From NCBI GenBank assembly GCA_045589355.1, contig JAZNOW010000069.1, positions 124,001 to 188,000 of the forward strand: DNA of 64,000 nucleotides, given 5' to 3'. The notes below the pieces were generated by a model, which was not told the DNA's origin, did not search any database, and saw only the letters and a program-made list of their open reading frames with translations. The position numbers were made by a program, and so were the translations under genes. Every line of letters starts with the position of its first letter. The stretch's first letter is position 1. Positions 35,345 through 43,888 of the stretch are shown here, in pieces. The DNA is from RUG563 sp045589355. GTDB taxonomy: Bacteria; Bacillota; Clostridia; Christensenellales; Aristaeellaceae.

Positions 35345-35374
35345 GCATAAATTTGCCCCTCCGGTGCCATACTG
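35345..35374 (+). promoter_or_regulatory. Candidate forespore (SigG/SigF type) promoter of sigG
   Basis: GCATA (35345-35349) and CATACTG (35368-35374) are 18 bases apart, close to the SigG consensus GCATA-N17/18-CATACTA. It lies 23 bases before the sigG start, which fits the self-activation known for sigG in other spore formers. Confidence 0.5.
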
Positions 35375-35396
35375 ATGATGACGGAGGAAACAGTGT

Positions 35397-36179
35397 ATGG
35401 CAACAAGCAAAGTGGAAATCTGCGGTGTGGATACATCCACCCTGCCGGTGCTTACCAATGAACGGATGCGGGAATTATTCCCCCTGGTACACGGAGGCGA
35501 TAAAGCAGCACGGGAGGAATTCATCCGGGGCAACCTGCGGCTGGTGCTCAGCGTGGTGCAAAGGTTCAACAACCGGGGCGAAAACGTGGACGATCTGTTT
35601 CAGGTGGGCTGCATCGGGCTGATCAAGGCGCTGGATAATTTCGACGTCACCCAGAACGTGCGTTTTTCCACCTATGCGGTGCCCATGATCATCGGCGAAA
35701 TCCGCCGGTATTTGCGGGATAATAACCCCATCCGGGTGAGCCGTTCCCTCAGGGATACCGCCTACAAAGCCCTGCAGGCCCGGGACCGGCTGGCAGCCCG
35801 CCTGCACCGGGAGCCCACCGTGGAGGAAATGGCAAAGGAGCTGGGCCTGCAGCGCGAGGACGTGCTCTTTGCCCTGGAAGCCATTCAGGACCCGGTGTCC
35901 CTCTTTGAACCGGTGTATAATGACGGCGGCGACGCCATCTACATCATGGATCAGGTGAAGGACGAAAAAACGGCGGATAACGACTGGATCGAAAAAATTG
36001 CCATCAAGGAAGCCCTGCAGCATTTGAACGACCGGGAAAAGCGCATCCTGCGCATGCGTTTTTTCGAAGGCCGCACCCAAATGGAAGTGGCCGGGGAAAT
36101 TGGTATATCGCAAGCTCAGGTATCCCGATTGGAAAAGAACGCTCTCATTCACATGCGCAAATATGTCAGTGCACAATAA
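35397..36179 (+). CDS. sigG: RNA polymerase sporulation sigma factor SigG
   Basis: A 260-residue sigma-70 family protein. The start KVEICGVDTSTLPVL is a SigG hallmark (the CsfB/Gin-sensitive N terminus). Region 2 (NLRLVLSVVQRFNNRGEN, DLFQVGCIGLIKALDNFD, RFSTYAVPMIIGEIRRYLR), region 3 and region 4 (REKRILRMRFFEGRTQMEVA, ISQAQVSRLEKNAL) are complete. SigG drives late forespore genes after engulfment. Gene order here does not include spoIIG next door. GGAGGAAAC precedes the ATG. Confidence 0.96.
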   Translation: MATSKVEICGVDTSTLPVLTNERMRELFPLVHGGDKAAREEFIRGNLRLVLSVVQRFNNRGENVDDLFQVGCIGLIKALDNFDVTQNVRFSTYAVPMIIGEIRRYLRDNNPIRVSRSLRDTAYKALQARDRLAARLHREPTVEEMAKELGLQREDVLFALEAIQDPVSLFEPVYNDGGDAIYIMDQVKDEKTADNDWIEKIAIKEALQHLNDREKRILRMRFFEGRTQMEVAGEIGISQAQVSRLEKNALIHMRKYVSAQ

Positions 36180-36312
36180 CGAAGCAAGAAACGATGAAAC
36201 AGGGTTCTCCTCGCCCTGTACCCCCTTCTGCGATACACCTGCTGACAAAACAAACGCATTTCCGCATGATACTTGAGAAATGAAAAAGAACCTATATGGG
36301 CAATGAAAATAA

Positions 36313-36345
36313 AAAAGCGGTGGGAAAACGCATGTTCCCAACCGC
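36313..36345. terminator. Terminator between sigG and YdcF-like gene
   Basis: AAGCGGTGGGA pairs with TCCCAACCGCTT with a one-base bulge. The minus side ends in TTTTTT; the stop codon of the YdcF-like gene touches the stem. Confidence 0.7.
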
Positions 36346-36888
36346 TTATTTCTTTTGAATCTTTTTCACCGCTGCATCATACCACCCGGGCCGTGTGCGC
36401 TTGCCCGTCTCCCAGCCGATGATATAGTTGATGAAATAAAAACACTCCAGCTTCCTTCGTTTTCGTTTCAGGGCATCGTTCGGTGTCTTGCTGGGCCTGC
36501 TTTTTACCTTCATGCCCATGGAACGGGCCATGTAGGCCGCCCGGAAGGCATGATAATCACTGGTCACCAGGATCACCCGGGGCTTTGCGATCCCCCTATC
36601 CTGCAGAATCGCTTTTGCATTGCGGATGTTTTCCACCGTGTAGAGGGATTGATCTTCCTGATGGATGCACCCCTCCGGCACGCCAAGATTCACCAGTGTA
36701 TCGGCCATAACCTTCGCTTCACTGACCGGGGTGTTTTCTGTCTGGCCGCCGCAGGGGATGATCAGCCCGGCCAAGCCTTCCTGATACAGTTTTGCCGCCA
36801 GCACCACCCGGTCCAAAAGCGCCTGTTCCGGCGTTCCGTCTTCCTTCAGTTTCAGGCCCAGCACCAAAATGGCATCGAATTTCTTCAT
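36346..36888 (-). CDS. YdcF family protein (DUF218)
   Basis: A 180-residue protein with the DUF218 pattern: DAILVLGLKLKEDGTPEQAL, LAGLIIPCGGQTENTPVSEA, EDQSLYTVENIRNAKAIL and VTSDYHAFRAAYMAR. The conserved Arg, Gly-Gly, Ser-Glu and Asp-His residues are kept. The family includes ElyC/SanA-like envelope proteins and YdcF; the role is not established. There is no signal peptide, unlike SanA. It is 46 bases from parB, on the same strand. Confidence 0.75.
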   Translation of the reverse strand: MKKFDAILVLGLKLKEDGTPEQALLDRVVLAAKLYQEGLAGLIIPCGGQTENTPVSEAKVMADTLVNLGVPEGCIHQEDQSLYTVENIRNAKAILQDRGIAKPRVILVTSDYHAFRAAYMARSMGMKVKSRPSKTPNDALKRKRRKLECFYFINYIIGWETGKRTRPGWYDAAVKKIQKK

Positions 36889-36934
36889 GCGCTTTCTCCG
36901 TTCAAAAAAAGGCAGCCGAAGCCGCCTTGTGTGT

Positions 36935-37789
36935 TTATTGGTTTTCCAGCATTTCCATCAGCTGATACACCGTTTCCAGTTCGTCGGCATTGCTGTATTC
37001 CAGAATGATCTTGCCCTTTTTGGCGTTGCCTTTGATCTGGGTGCGCACGCCGAACACGCCGCGCAGCCGGTTTTCCATATCCTGCAATTCCAGCGGCAGG
37101 GATTTGGGCAGCCGCTCTTCCCTCTGGGGCACAGCGGGCATGGCGGCCAGCTTTTCCAGGGCGCGCACGCTGAGGCCTTCCGCCACGGTTTTTTTCGCCA
37201 GCATCATCTGCTGATGGGCACCTGCAACCCCGGCCAGCACTCTGGCGTGCCCGGCGGACAGGGTGCCGTCGATCACCATCTGCTGCACTTCTTCCGGCAG
37301 GTTCAAAAGGCGAAGCAAATTGGCCACAGCCGGGCGGCTTTTGCCCAGACGGCCGGCTGCCTGTTCCTGGGTATAGCCGCAGTTTTCCATGAGGCTGCGG
37401 ATGGCCCGGGCTTCTTCAATGGCGTTCAAATCTTCCCGCTGAATGTTTTCAATCAGCGCCGCTTCCATCTGCTCCTGGAAGCTGAAGGAGCGCACAATGC
37501 AGGGTACGCTGGTAAGGCCGGCCATTCTGGCGGCACGGAAACGGCGTTCACCGGCCACAATGCGGTACCGGCCGTTTTCTTCCACCACCAGCAAAGGCTG
37601 CAGCACGCCCGCTTCCCGGATGGAATCGGCCAGGCTCTGCAATGCTTCTTCGTCAAATACCCGGCGGGGCTGATCGGGGTTGCGGTCAATTTCCGTGATT
37701 CCAATCTCCCTTACACCGCCGTCTGCCTCCTGCACATCGGGCAGCAACACGTCCAGGCCCCTGCCCAGGGCACTCTTTTTTGCTTTCAT
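36935..37789 (-). CDS. parB: Chromosome partition protein ParB (Spo0J-like)
   Basis: A 284-residue ParB/Spo0J protein. The N-terminal CTPase domain has GERRFRAARMAGL (the C-box region) and PDQPRRVFDEEAL; the helix-turn-helix lies at GYTQEQAAGRLGKSRPAVAN; the C-terminal dimer domain begins near 220. It binds parS sites near the origin and with ParA segregates the chromosome, and in Bacillus also acts in sporulation. Its start is 14 bases after the parA stop. Confidence 0.95.
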   Translation of the reverse strand: MKAKKSALGRGLDVLLPDVQEADGGVREIGITEIDRNPDQPRRVFDEEALQSLADSIREAGVLQPLLVVEENGRYRIVAGERRFRAARMAGLTSVPCIVRSFSFQEQMEAALIENIQREDLNAIEEARAIRSLMENCGYTQEQAAGRLGKSRPAVANLLRLLNLPEEVQQMVIDGTLSAGHARVLAGVAGAHQQMMLAKKTVAEGLSVRALEKLAAMPAVPQREERLPKSLPLELQDMENRLRGVFGVRTQIKGNAKKGKIILEYSNADELETVYQLMEMLENQ

Positions 37790-37803
37790 GTTTCCTCCGT
37801 ATA

Positions 37804-38565
37804 TCAGCCCCGGTTCCGGGCGATCACTTCCCGGCTGAGGGAAAGGTAGGCTTCTGCGCCGGTGGAGCGCTTATCGTACAAATGAATGGGCAGGCCGAAA
37901 CTGGGGGCTTCGCCCAGCCGCACATTGCGGGGAATGGTGGTGGCAAACACCTTGCCGCGGAAATGCTTTTTCACTTCCTGCACCACCTGCAGCCCCAGGT
38001 TGGTGCGCCCGTCCAGCATGGTCAGCAGCACGCCTTCAATTTCCAACGCAGGGTTCAGCCCTTTCTTCACCCTTTGCACCGTGTTCATCAGGGCCGTTAC
38101 CCCTTCCAGCGCGTAGTATTCGCACTGAATGGGAATCAGGATGGACTGGGCTGCCGTCAGGGCGTTGATGGTGAGCATGCCGAGGGAAGGCGGGCAATCC
38201 ACCACGATAAAATCGTACTGGCTGCGCAAAGGCTCCACCGCCGCACGCACCCGGTATTCCCGCCGGTCCATGGCGGCCAGCTCCAGTTCGGCGCCGGCCA
38301 GGCGGATATCCGCAGGGGCCACAAACAGCCCTTTCTGCTTGGTGGGGGCAATAACGCTGTCCAGCGTGCACTGGGCAAGCAGTGCCTCATACACCGTCTT
38401 CTTCCCCGCCTTCACCCCCAGGCCGCTGGAAGCATTGCCCTGAGGGTCCAGGTCGATCAGCAGGGTTTTTTTGCCGTTTTCAGCAAGGCATGCCGCAAGG
38501 TTCACGGCGGTGGTGGTCTTCCCCACGCCGCCCTTCTGATTGGCCACGCAAATGATTTTGCCCAA
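37804..38565 (-). CDS. parA: ParA/Soj chromosome-partition ATPase
   Basis: A 253-residue ParA ATPase of the Soj type. It opens GKIICVANQKGGVGKTTTAVN (Walker A with the signature Lys) and has DLDPQGNASSGLG, DCPPSLGMLTINAL and IPRNVRLGEAPSF. It moves ParB-bound chromosomes. The start is a TTG at 38565: AGAAGG lies eight bases before it, while another TTG two codons up is too near the ribosome site. No ATG is available. The order parA-parB is normal. Confidence 0.95.
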   Translation of the reverse strand: MGKIICVANQKGGVGKTTTAVNLAACLAENGKKTLLIDLDPQGNASSGLGVKAGKKTVYEALLAQCTLDSVIAPTKQKGLFVAPADIRLAGAELELAAMDRREYRVRAAVEPLRSQYDFIVVDCPPSLGMLTINALTAAQSILIPIQCEYYALEGVTALMNTVQRVKKGLNPALEIEGVLLTMLDGRTNLGLQVVQEVKKHFRGKVFATTIPRNVRLGEAPSFGLPIHLYDKRSTGAEAYLSLSREVIARNRG

Positions 38566-38586
38566 TATCAAAACCTTCTTTGTATC

Positions 38587-39066
38587 TTAATCATTCAGCC
38601 ACATGTACCACCGAAACGGCGGATAGCAATCCCGGATCACCCGCCGGATGGCGGCCAGTTCTTCCTCCGTTTGCAGATGGGCCATTTTGGTATACAATAC
38701 CCGCAGGGCGGAAAGGCTGGCCTGCCGCATGGAATAGCTTTGCAGAAAGCCCTTGTGCCATTCATCCGCCGGGAAGGTGTCAAACAACAGGAACATCACT
38801 TCGTCCGCCATAGCAGCAATATCGTCCAGGCGGATGCGCACCCAGGTATCGTCCGGCAACTGCATCAGAAACCGGCCCTGGGTATGCTCCCGGATGGCCA
38901 TGAGCAGCTTCCTGTCGATCCATTCCAGGGATTCCTGAGGGTCATGCCGGGTGGAATAGCCGCACAAATGCACATGGATGTCCCGCAAGGCTTCATCCAT
39001 TTTAAGCATCAGCCCGTTGCCAAGCCAGGGCTGCAGGGTGCTGAGTATCTGTGCATAGGCGATCAT
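38587..39066 (-). CDS. Conserved-looking hypothetical protein next to parA
   Basis: A 159-residue protein I do not recognise. It is soluble, rich in Leu, Met and Asp, with repeated helices and a C-terminal motif PPFRWYMWLND. There is no signal peptide or known catalytic motif. The gene stops 21 bases before the parA start, so it is probably the first gene of a hypothetical-parA-parB operon. AAAGGTGGGATGG precedes the ATG at 39066. A role in segregation is only a guess from position. Confidence 0.55.
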   Translation of the reverse strand: MIAYAQILSTLQPWLGNGLMLKMDEALRDIHVHLCGYSTRHDPQESLEWIDRKLLMAIREHTQGRFLMQLPDDTWVRIRLDDIAAMADEVMFLLFDTFPADEWHKGFLQSYSMRQASLSALRVLYTKMAHLQTEEELAAIRRVIRDCYPPFRWYMWLND

Positions 39067-39169
39067 GCTTCCATCCCACCTTTAACCCCATTATGTTAAA
39101 CGATACCACACAATGGGCAAAAAGTCCAGCATGAAGGGGCAAAAGAGGATAATTTTCCCTCTTTTCCCC
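39067..39169. other. Intergenic region upstream of serS leader
   Basis: About 100 bases before the serS promoter with no gene and no clear structure. Confidence 0.4.
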
Positions 39170-39198
39170 TTGCAATTCCAGGCAGGATGGGCTATAAT
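39170..39198 (+). promoter_or_regulatory. Promoter of serS T-box transcript
   Basis: TTGCAA (39170-39175) and TATAAT (39193-39198) are 17 bases apart. Confidence 0.8.
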
Positions 39199-39202
39199 AC
39201 CT

Positions 39203-39432
39203 CCATACCGCATGGAACGGGAAAATGCGATGGACGCCTGCAAGAAGAGAGCTGCCGGCCGGTGCAAGGCAGATGCAGCCCGCGCTTTCCACCCGGGAGC
39301 GGGCCGTGAGGAACGGCCGGGGTTTCCGCCCCTTACAGCGGAGTACGAGTGGGCTTGCCAAAGTGGCAAACCAATCGGGGTGGCACCGCGGAAATATCCG
39401 TCCCTGAAGGATATGGGCGGTTTTTTTATTTG
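39203..39432 (+). ncRNA. T-box leader of serS
   Basis: The leader has the AGAGAGCTGCC bulge, GGTG loop and GGCAG arm near 39245-39272, then the T-box GGGGTGGCACCGCGG (about 39376-39390) and a terminator stem CCGTCC...GGGCGG with seven T (39399-39426). A UCC serine codon at 39288-39290, followed by A, is a candidate specifier. The position and the downstream seryl-tRNA synthetase agree with tRNA(Ser) sensing, though folding was not done. Confidence 0.88.
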
Positions 39433-39459
39433 CAATTTTTTGAAGGAGGATGAAGCCCC

Positions 39460-40740
39460 ATGCTGGATATGAATTTTGTCCGTAACAACCCGGAAATCGT
39501 AAAGGAAAACATTAAGAAAAAGTTCCAGGATGCCAAGCTGCCCCTGGTGGACGAAGTGCTGGAACTGGACAAGCAGTACCGTGCCGCCATCCAGAAGGCG
39601 GATGGCCTGCGCAACCAGCGCAAAGTGATCTCCAAGCAGATCGGCGGCCTGATGGCCAAGGGCCTGCGTGACGAAGCAGAAGAAATGAAGCAGAAGGTGA
39701 ACGCCATGGCGGATGAACTGGCGGCCACCGAAAAGCTGGAAGAAGAACTGCAGGAAGAAGTGCGCAAGCGCATGCTGGTGCTTCCCAACATCATCGACCC
39801 CTCCGTGCCCATCGGCAAGGACGACAGTGAAAACGTGGAAGTGCAGCGCTACGGCGAGCCCGTGGTGCCCGAATACGAAGTGCCCTACCATGTGGACATC
39901 ATGGAACGTCTCTCCGGCATTGACCTGGACAGCGCCCGCAAAACCAGCGGCAACGGCTTCTATTACCTGATGGGCGATGTGGCCCGGCTGCACAGCGCCA
40001 TCCTCTCCTATGCCCGCGATTTCATGATCGACCGGGGCTTCACCTACTGCATTCCCCCCTACATGATCCACGGCAACGTGGTGACGGGCGTGATGAGCTT
40101 TGCCGAAATGGAAAACATGATGTATAAGATCGAAGGCGAAGACCTCTACCTCATCGGCACCTCTGAACATTCCATGATCGGTAAGTTCATCGATACCATC
40201 CTCACCGAGGACCAGCTGCCCCAGACGCTCACCAGCTATTCCCCCTGCTTCCGCAAGGAAGTGGGCGCCCACGGCATTGAAGAACGCGGCGTGTACCGCA
40301 TCCACCAGTTTGAAAAGCAGGAAATGATCGTGGTGTGCAAGCCCGAAGAAAGCCCCGATTGGTTCAACAAGCTGTGGCAGAACAGCGTGGATTTCTTCCG
40401 CACCCTGGATATCCCCGTACGCACCCTGGAATGCTGCTCCGGCGACCTGGCTGACCTGAAAGTAAAGTCCATCGACGTGGAAGCCTGGAGCCCCCGCCAG
40501 CAGAAGTACTTTGAAGTGGGCAGCTGCTCCAACCTGGGCGATGCCCAGGCCCGCCGCCTGCAGATCCGCGTAAAGGGCGAAGACGGCAAGAAGTATTTTG
40601 CCCACACCCTCAACAACACCGTGGTGGCCCCGCCCCGTATGCTGATCGCCTTCCTGGAAAACAACCTGCAGGCGGACGGCCGGGTGCGCATCCCCGAAGC
40701 CCTGCGCATGTACATGGGCGGCAAGGAATACATCGGCTAA
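39460..40740 (+). CDS. serS: Seryl-tRNA synthetase (variant with archaeal-like motif 2)
   Basis: A 426-residue class II synthetase. Residues about 1-110 form the coiled-coil tRNA-binding arm (KLPLVDEVLELDKQYRAAIQ, EKLEEELQEEVRKR). The core has motif 2 FRKEVGAHGIEERGVYRIHQF and motif 3 NNTVVAPPRMLIAFLE. Motif 2 differs from the common bacterial form (FRSEAGS...TRG) and looks like archaeal or second-copy SerRS. It loads serine on tRNA(Ser) and (Sec). AAGGAGG precedes the ATG; expression is set by the T-box. Confidence 0.95.
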   Translation: MLDMNFVRNNPEIVKENIKKKFQDAKLPLVDEVLELDKQYRAAIQKADGLRNQRKVISKQIGGLMAKGLRDEAEEMKQKVNAMADELAATEKLEEELQEEVRKRMLVLPNIIDPSVPIGKDDSENVEVQRYGEPVVPEYEVPYHVDIMERLSGIDLDSARKTSGNGFYYLMGDVARLHSAILSYARDFMIDRGFTYCIPPYMIHGNVVTGVMSFAEMENMMYKIEGEDLYLIGTSEHSMIGKFIDTILTEDQLPQTLTSYSPCFRKEVGAHGIEERGVYRIHQFEKQEMIVVCKPEESPDWFNKLWQNSVDFFRTLDIPVRTLECCSGDLADLKVKSIDVEAWSPRQQKYFEVGSCSNLGDAQARRLQIRVKGEDGKKYFAHTLNNTVVAPPRMLIAFLENNLQADGRVRIPEALRMYMGGKEYIG

Positions 40741-40748
40741 AAACAGAT

Positions 40749-40782
40749 ACACATCCGTCTTTTTCAGGCGGATGTGTTTTTT
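40749..40782 (+). terminator. Terminator after serS
   Basis: ACACATCCG pairs with CGGATGTGT (40749-40777) followed by T residues. Confidence 0.9.
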
Positions 40783-40894
40783 GTATATTGTTGTCCCTTT
40801 TCATTGCCAAAATTGCCGTTGAAGTGCAGCGGCTTTGCATGTATACTAATAGTAAGAAAAAACCATGCTCGCATGGAAAAAAGGAGAAAAAGCA

Positions 40895-41845
40895 ATGAAA
40901 AAGCTGATGGTATTCCTTATGGCCCTGGTGCTGATGACGGGTTGCTTTGCCTTTGCAGAGGCCGGCGCTCGCAAAACAGGCTTTCCGGACAATACCTTTG
41001 AAGAAATGGCCCCCAACTACATTACCGGTGTAACCCAGCGGGGCAAAACGGTCCTGTTCCGCTATGACGCCAAGACGCCGGAAGGGGAAGAATACTCAAA
41101 GAATGCCCTGGTCTACCTGCCCTGGGGCTATGACGCCGAGGATAAGGAAACCCGCTACAACGTGCTTTACCTGATGCACGGCCATGGCGGCGGCTACACC
41201 ACCTTCTTCCAGGGCGCAGGCTCCATTTCCACCATGCACATGGTGCTGGACGCCATGATCGAGAAAGGCCGCATTGAGCCCATGATCGTAGTAGCCCCCA
41301 CTTTTGCCGTTCCCGGCAAGGATGAATTCTGGGCCGCTGCCAACTACAGCCACGAACTGAACAATTACCTGATTCCCGCTTTTGAAAGCGCCTACAACAC
41401 CTACGCTGCCGACGTTACCCCCGAGGGCATCCGCGCCAGCCGCACCCACCGTGCCTTCGGCGGCTTCTCCATGGGTTCTCTCTGCACGTGGAACGTGTTC
41501 CAAAGCAGCCTGGACCAGGTCGCCTATTACATGCCCTGCTGCGGCGGCATCAGCTTCGGCGATGATGCAGCCGCCATGGCTGCCCTGCTTTCCACCAGCG
41601 TGACCAAGGCCGGCTATACCAAGGACGATTTCTTCATCTACGCCGGCTGCGGCGGTGAAGGCGATGTGGGCTATAAAGGCCTCACCGCACAGATCGAAGC
41701 CATGAAAGGAATGCCGGATACTTTCGTCTACTGTGAAAACTTTAACGACGGCAACCTCTACTACACCCAGTGCAGCGGCGGCCACTCCACCAAGGCCGTG
41801 GAGCAGATCATGTACTGCGCCCTGCCCACCTTCTTCGACAAATAA
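40895..41845 (+). CDS. Secreted esterase, CE1/FrmB-like alpha/beta hydrolase
   Basis: A 316-residue exported alpha/beta-hydrolase. Residues 1-22 are a signal sequence (MKKLMVFLMALVLMTGCFAFA, ending near AEA-GAR); the Cys in MTGC makes a lipoprotein possible. The core reads YNVLYLMHGHGGGYTTFF, then the nucleophile Ser in GGFSMGSLC, with a final His in SGGHSTKAVEQ. It resembles CE1-type feruloyl or acetylxylan esterases, which fits the xylanase gene in this window. Substrate is inferred. AAGGAG precedes the ATG at 40895; a shared strong terminator follows. Confidence 0.8.
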   Translation: MKKLMVFLMALVLMTGCFAFAEAGARKTGFPDNTFEEMAPNYITGVTQRGKTVLFRYDAKTPEGEEYSKNALVYLPWGYDAEDKETRYNVLYLMHGHGGGYTTFFQGAGSISTMHMVLDAMIEKGRIEPMIVVAPTFAVPGKDEFWAAANYSHELNNYLIPAFESAYNTYAADVTPEGIRASRTHRAFGGFSMGSLCTWNVFQSSLDQVAYYMPCCGGISFGDDAAAMAALLSTSVTKAGYTKDDFFIYAGCGGEGDVGYKGLTAQIEAMKGMPDTFVYCENFNDGNLYYTQCSGGHSTKAVEQIMYCALPTFFDK

Positions 41846-41856
41846 AAAACAATATA

Positions 41857-41890
41857 GAAAAGACGGATGGAAAACCATCCGTCTTTTTTT
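41857..41890. terminator. Bidirectional terminator, CE1-like gene and BlaR1 gene
   Basis: AGACGGATGG pairs with CCATCCGTCT around AAAA (41861-41884), flanked by AAAA and a T-run on both strands. Confidence 0.92.
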
Positions 41891-43479
41891 CAGCCGTTTC
41901 CGGGGCCGATCTCAACAATCTGGAAGGTGGGGTTCAGCTTGACGGTGGCGCCGATGTAGCCATACCCTTCAATATCCACACCGATCTGCACCTGGGCATA
42001 CCGTTCCCCATCCTGGATGAAATGGCCAACAAACATTTTTTCGTTTATTTTGCCTTCCAGCTGCGGGTTCATTGCCAGCACCCAGCCTTCCACAAAATCC
42101 ATCAGTTCCTCATCCCAGACAGGCTTTCCGTAAAATTCCCTCCGTTCATCGCTGTGATAGCCCACCGTGCAATCGACAAATCCGTACAGGCCGCCATCCT
42201 CATACATCCGCACAATGAACGTATTTTCACCGTTTGCCCGCCAGGCCGCCACTTTCACCCCGGGCTTATCCCCTTCGGTGATCAGCATCCATTCGCCGTT
42301 TTTCAGTTTCGCATTTACCTGAGGAAGCGCTGCCACCTCCTCCGCCAGCAGGATGGCCTCTTCCTCCGTTGCCACCGGCCGTACCGGAGGCAGCATATTG
42401 GCCCGGAAGGCGGGAATACGGGGCTCACCGATGAACTCGGAGGTGGAGAAAGCGCCCATCAGCAAAACAACCGCCGCAACGCAGAATGCCCCCGCCAATA
42501 CGGCCACTGTCTTTCTCTCCGAAAGCGCCTGCTTTACCCGTTCCTTCAACCTTTTTCCCGTCATGGTCATGCCCGTTGCCAGCACCGGCAGGCCGGGGGC
42601 TGTACGCCGGGCAGCCGTTGCCACCAGCAACGTGGCATACGCTTTTTTCTCTTCCGGCGTTTTATTTTTCATCACCCGTTCATCACAACGCATTTCCATA
42701 TCCGTCCGGCTCCAGGAAGCCGCCAGCCACACCAGCGGATGAAACCAATGCACCATGCAGCACAGCAGCCGGATGCCGGCCCACAAATGATCCTTTTGCT
42801 TATAGTGCCACATTTCGTGCTCCAGCACCAGCATCATCTCTTCCGGCTTCACCGTCACCGGCAATGCAATATAGGGGCGAACGGTACCCACCAGGCATGC
42901 GCTCTGCAAAGGATCGGTCAGGTAAACAGGCAGGGGCTTCACCTGCATGCGCCGGCACAGGGCGCGGTAGTTTTCCAGCATTTCACCGCAAAGGGGCTCG
43001 ATGCGGTTCTTTTTCATTTCACCGGCAAAGCGCAGGTTTTTGTACAGGAAATACCCCAGCACCAGCAACATACCGGCAAGATACACCAGCATCAACAGCC
43101 CCGCCAGCTTGCCGTTCCACATGCCGTTATAGGCACTTTTCACCCCTTGGATAAGCAGGTTTTCCTTCGGCACACCCAAAGTGTACCGGGAATAAACGTA
43201 GAGCGTATCCAGCGCGTCCCGGCTTCTCACCAGAATTTGCCCGGCAATGGGACGTACCGTGGCATCCCGCATCATCGCAGGCCGGATCTGGCTGATATAG
43301 GGGTTATGCAGGCTGATGGGCAAAAGCAGCCGCAGGGCCACCATCAGCCAGCCAAAGCACAACGCCCGGCTGCCCAGAGGCTTTCGGAAAAACTTCCGCA
43401 TGACGGCCATCAGCAAAATGGCCATGGCCGCCATCAGGTTGGCTTCGATCAGAAAATTATAAATCGTGGCAGTCCGCAT
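41890..43479 (-). CDS. BlaR1/MecR1-like M56 family sensor-protease
   Basis: A 529-residue membrane metalloprotease. Several hydrophobic helices (about 12-28, 38-56, 123-147) precede the zinc motif HEMWH (221-225, LEHEMWHYKQKDH), and a later HWFHPLVWLAA helix and ECDE-like EMRCDERV. The last 230 residues lie outside the membrane after a helix near 305 and contain no penicillin-binding SxxK domain, unlike BlaR1. Its signal is therefore not a bound beta-lactam. It would cut the BlaI-like repressor encoded before it (four-base gap). GGAGGTAGTGAA precedes the ATG at 43479. Confidence 0.83.
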   Translation of the reverse strand: MRTATIYNFLIEANLMAAMAILLMAVMRKFFRKPLGSRALCFGWLMVALRLLLPISLHNPYISQIRPAMMRDATVRPIAGQILVRSRDALDTLYVYSRYTLGVPKENLLIQGVKSAYNGMWNGKLAGLLMLVYLAGMLLVLGYFLYKNLRFAGEMKKNRIEPLCGEMLENYRALCRRMQVKPLPVYLTDPLQSACLVGTVRPYIALPVTVKPEEMMLVLEHEMWHYKQKDHLWAGIRLLCCMVHWFHPLVWLAASWSRTDMEMRCDERVMKNKTPEEKKAYATLLVATAARRTAPGLPVLATGMTMTGKRLKERVKQALSERKTVAVLAGAFCVAAVVLLMGAFSTSEFIGEPRIPAFRANMLPPVRPVATEEEAILLAEEVAALPQVNAKLKNGEWMLITEGDKPGVKVAAWRANGENTFIVRMYEDGGLYGFVDCTVGYHSDERREFYGKPVWDEELMDFVEGWVLAMNPQLEGKINEKMFVGHFIQDGERYAQVQIGVDIEGYGYIGATVKLNPTFQIVEIGPGNG

Positions 43480-43483
43480 TTCA

Positions 43484-43864
43484 CTACCTCCTTTGTGTTT
43501 CTCCCCCCTGCCTGATGATGGAGAGAATTTCTTCCATTTCCGACAGGCTGATTTCGCCCGTGTCCACCAGGTTCTGCACCAGCAGTGAGGCCTTGCCGGA
43601 AAACACATGGTTCAAAAAACGTTTCGTTTGTGCCTGGGACGCATCTGCCCTGTTCACCATAGGCCGGTAGGTTTTTACAGGGCCTGTTTCGTCCACGGCC
43701 ACGCTGCCCTTTTCCTGCATCCTTTTGAGCAGCGTGATCACGGTGTGCCTTGTCCAGCCCGTTGATGGTGCCAGCGCATGGGTAATTTCCGCCATGGTGC
43801 GCGGCGCGCTTTCCCACAGCACCTCCATGATCTTCCATTCCGCTTCCGTACATTGCAGCGACAT
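43484..43864 (-). CDS. BlaI/MecI family transcriptional repressor
   Basis: A 126-residue repressor with a winged helix at residues 1-80 (LQCTEAEWKIMEVLWESAPR, TRHTVITLLKRMQEKG) and a helical dimer tail at 85-120. The cleavage partner is the M56 protease encoded next. It likely binds the paired GACA/TGTC operators at 43889-43922 that overlap its own promoter, an autoregulated signal-off switch. AGGAGT precedes the ATG. The controlled target outside this operon is unknown. Confidence 0.9.
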   Translation of the reverse strand: MSLQCTEAEWKIMEVLWESAPRTMAEITHALAPSTGWTRHTVITLLKRMQEKGSVAVDETGPVKTYRPMVNRADASQAQTKRFLNHVFSGKASLLVQNLVDTGEISLSEMEEILSIIRQGGETQRR

Positions 43865-43888
43865 GAAAACACTCCTTTTTGCACAGTT

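Noticed and set aside
36935..38565. parS sites (TGTTTCACGTGAAACA) near parAB
   Set aside because: No match was seen by eye; only short CACGTG pieces occur, such as at 45824-45829, which are not full sites.
39091..40752. A minus-strand open frame of about 553 codons opposite serS
   Set aside because: Same cause: it mirrors the codon bias of serS and shows no domain or start site.
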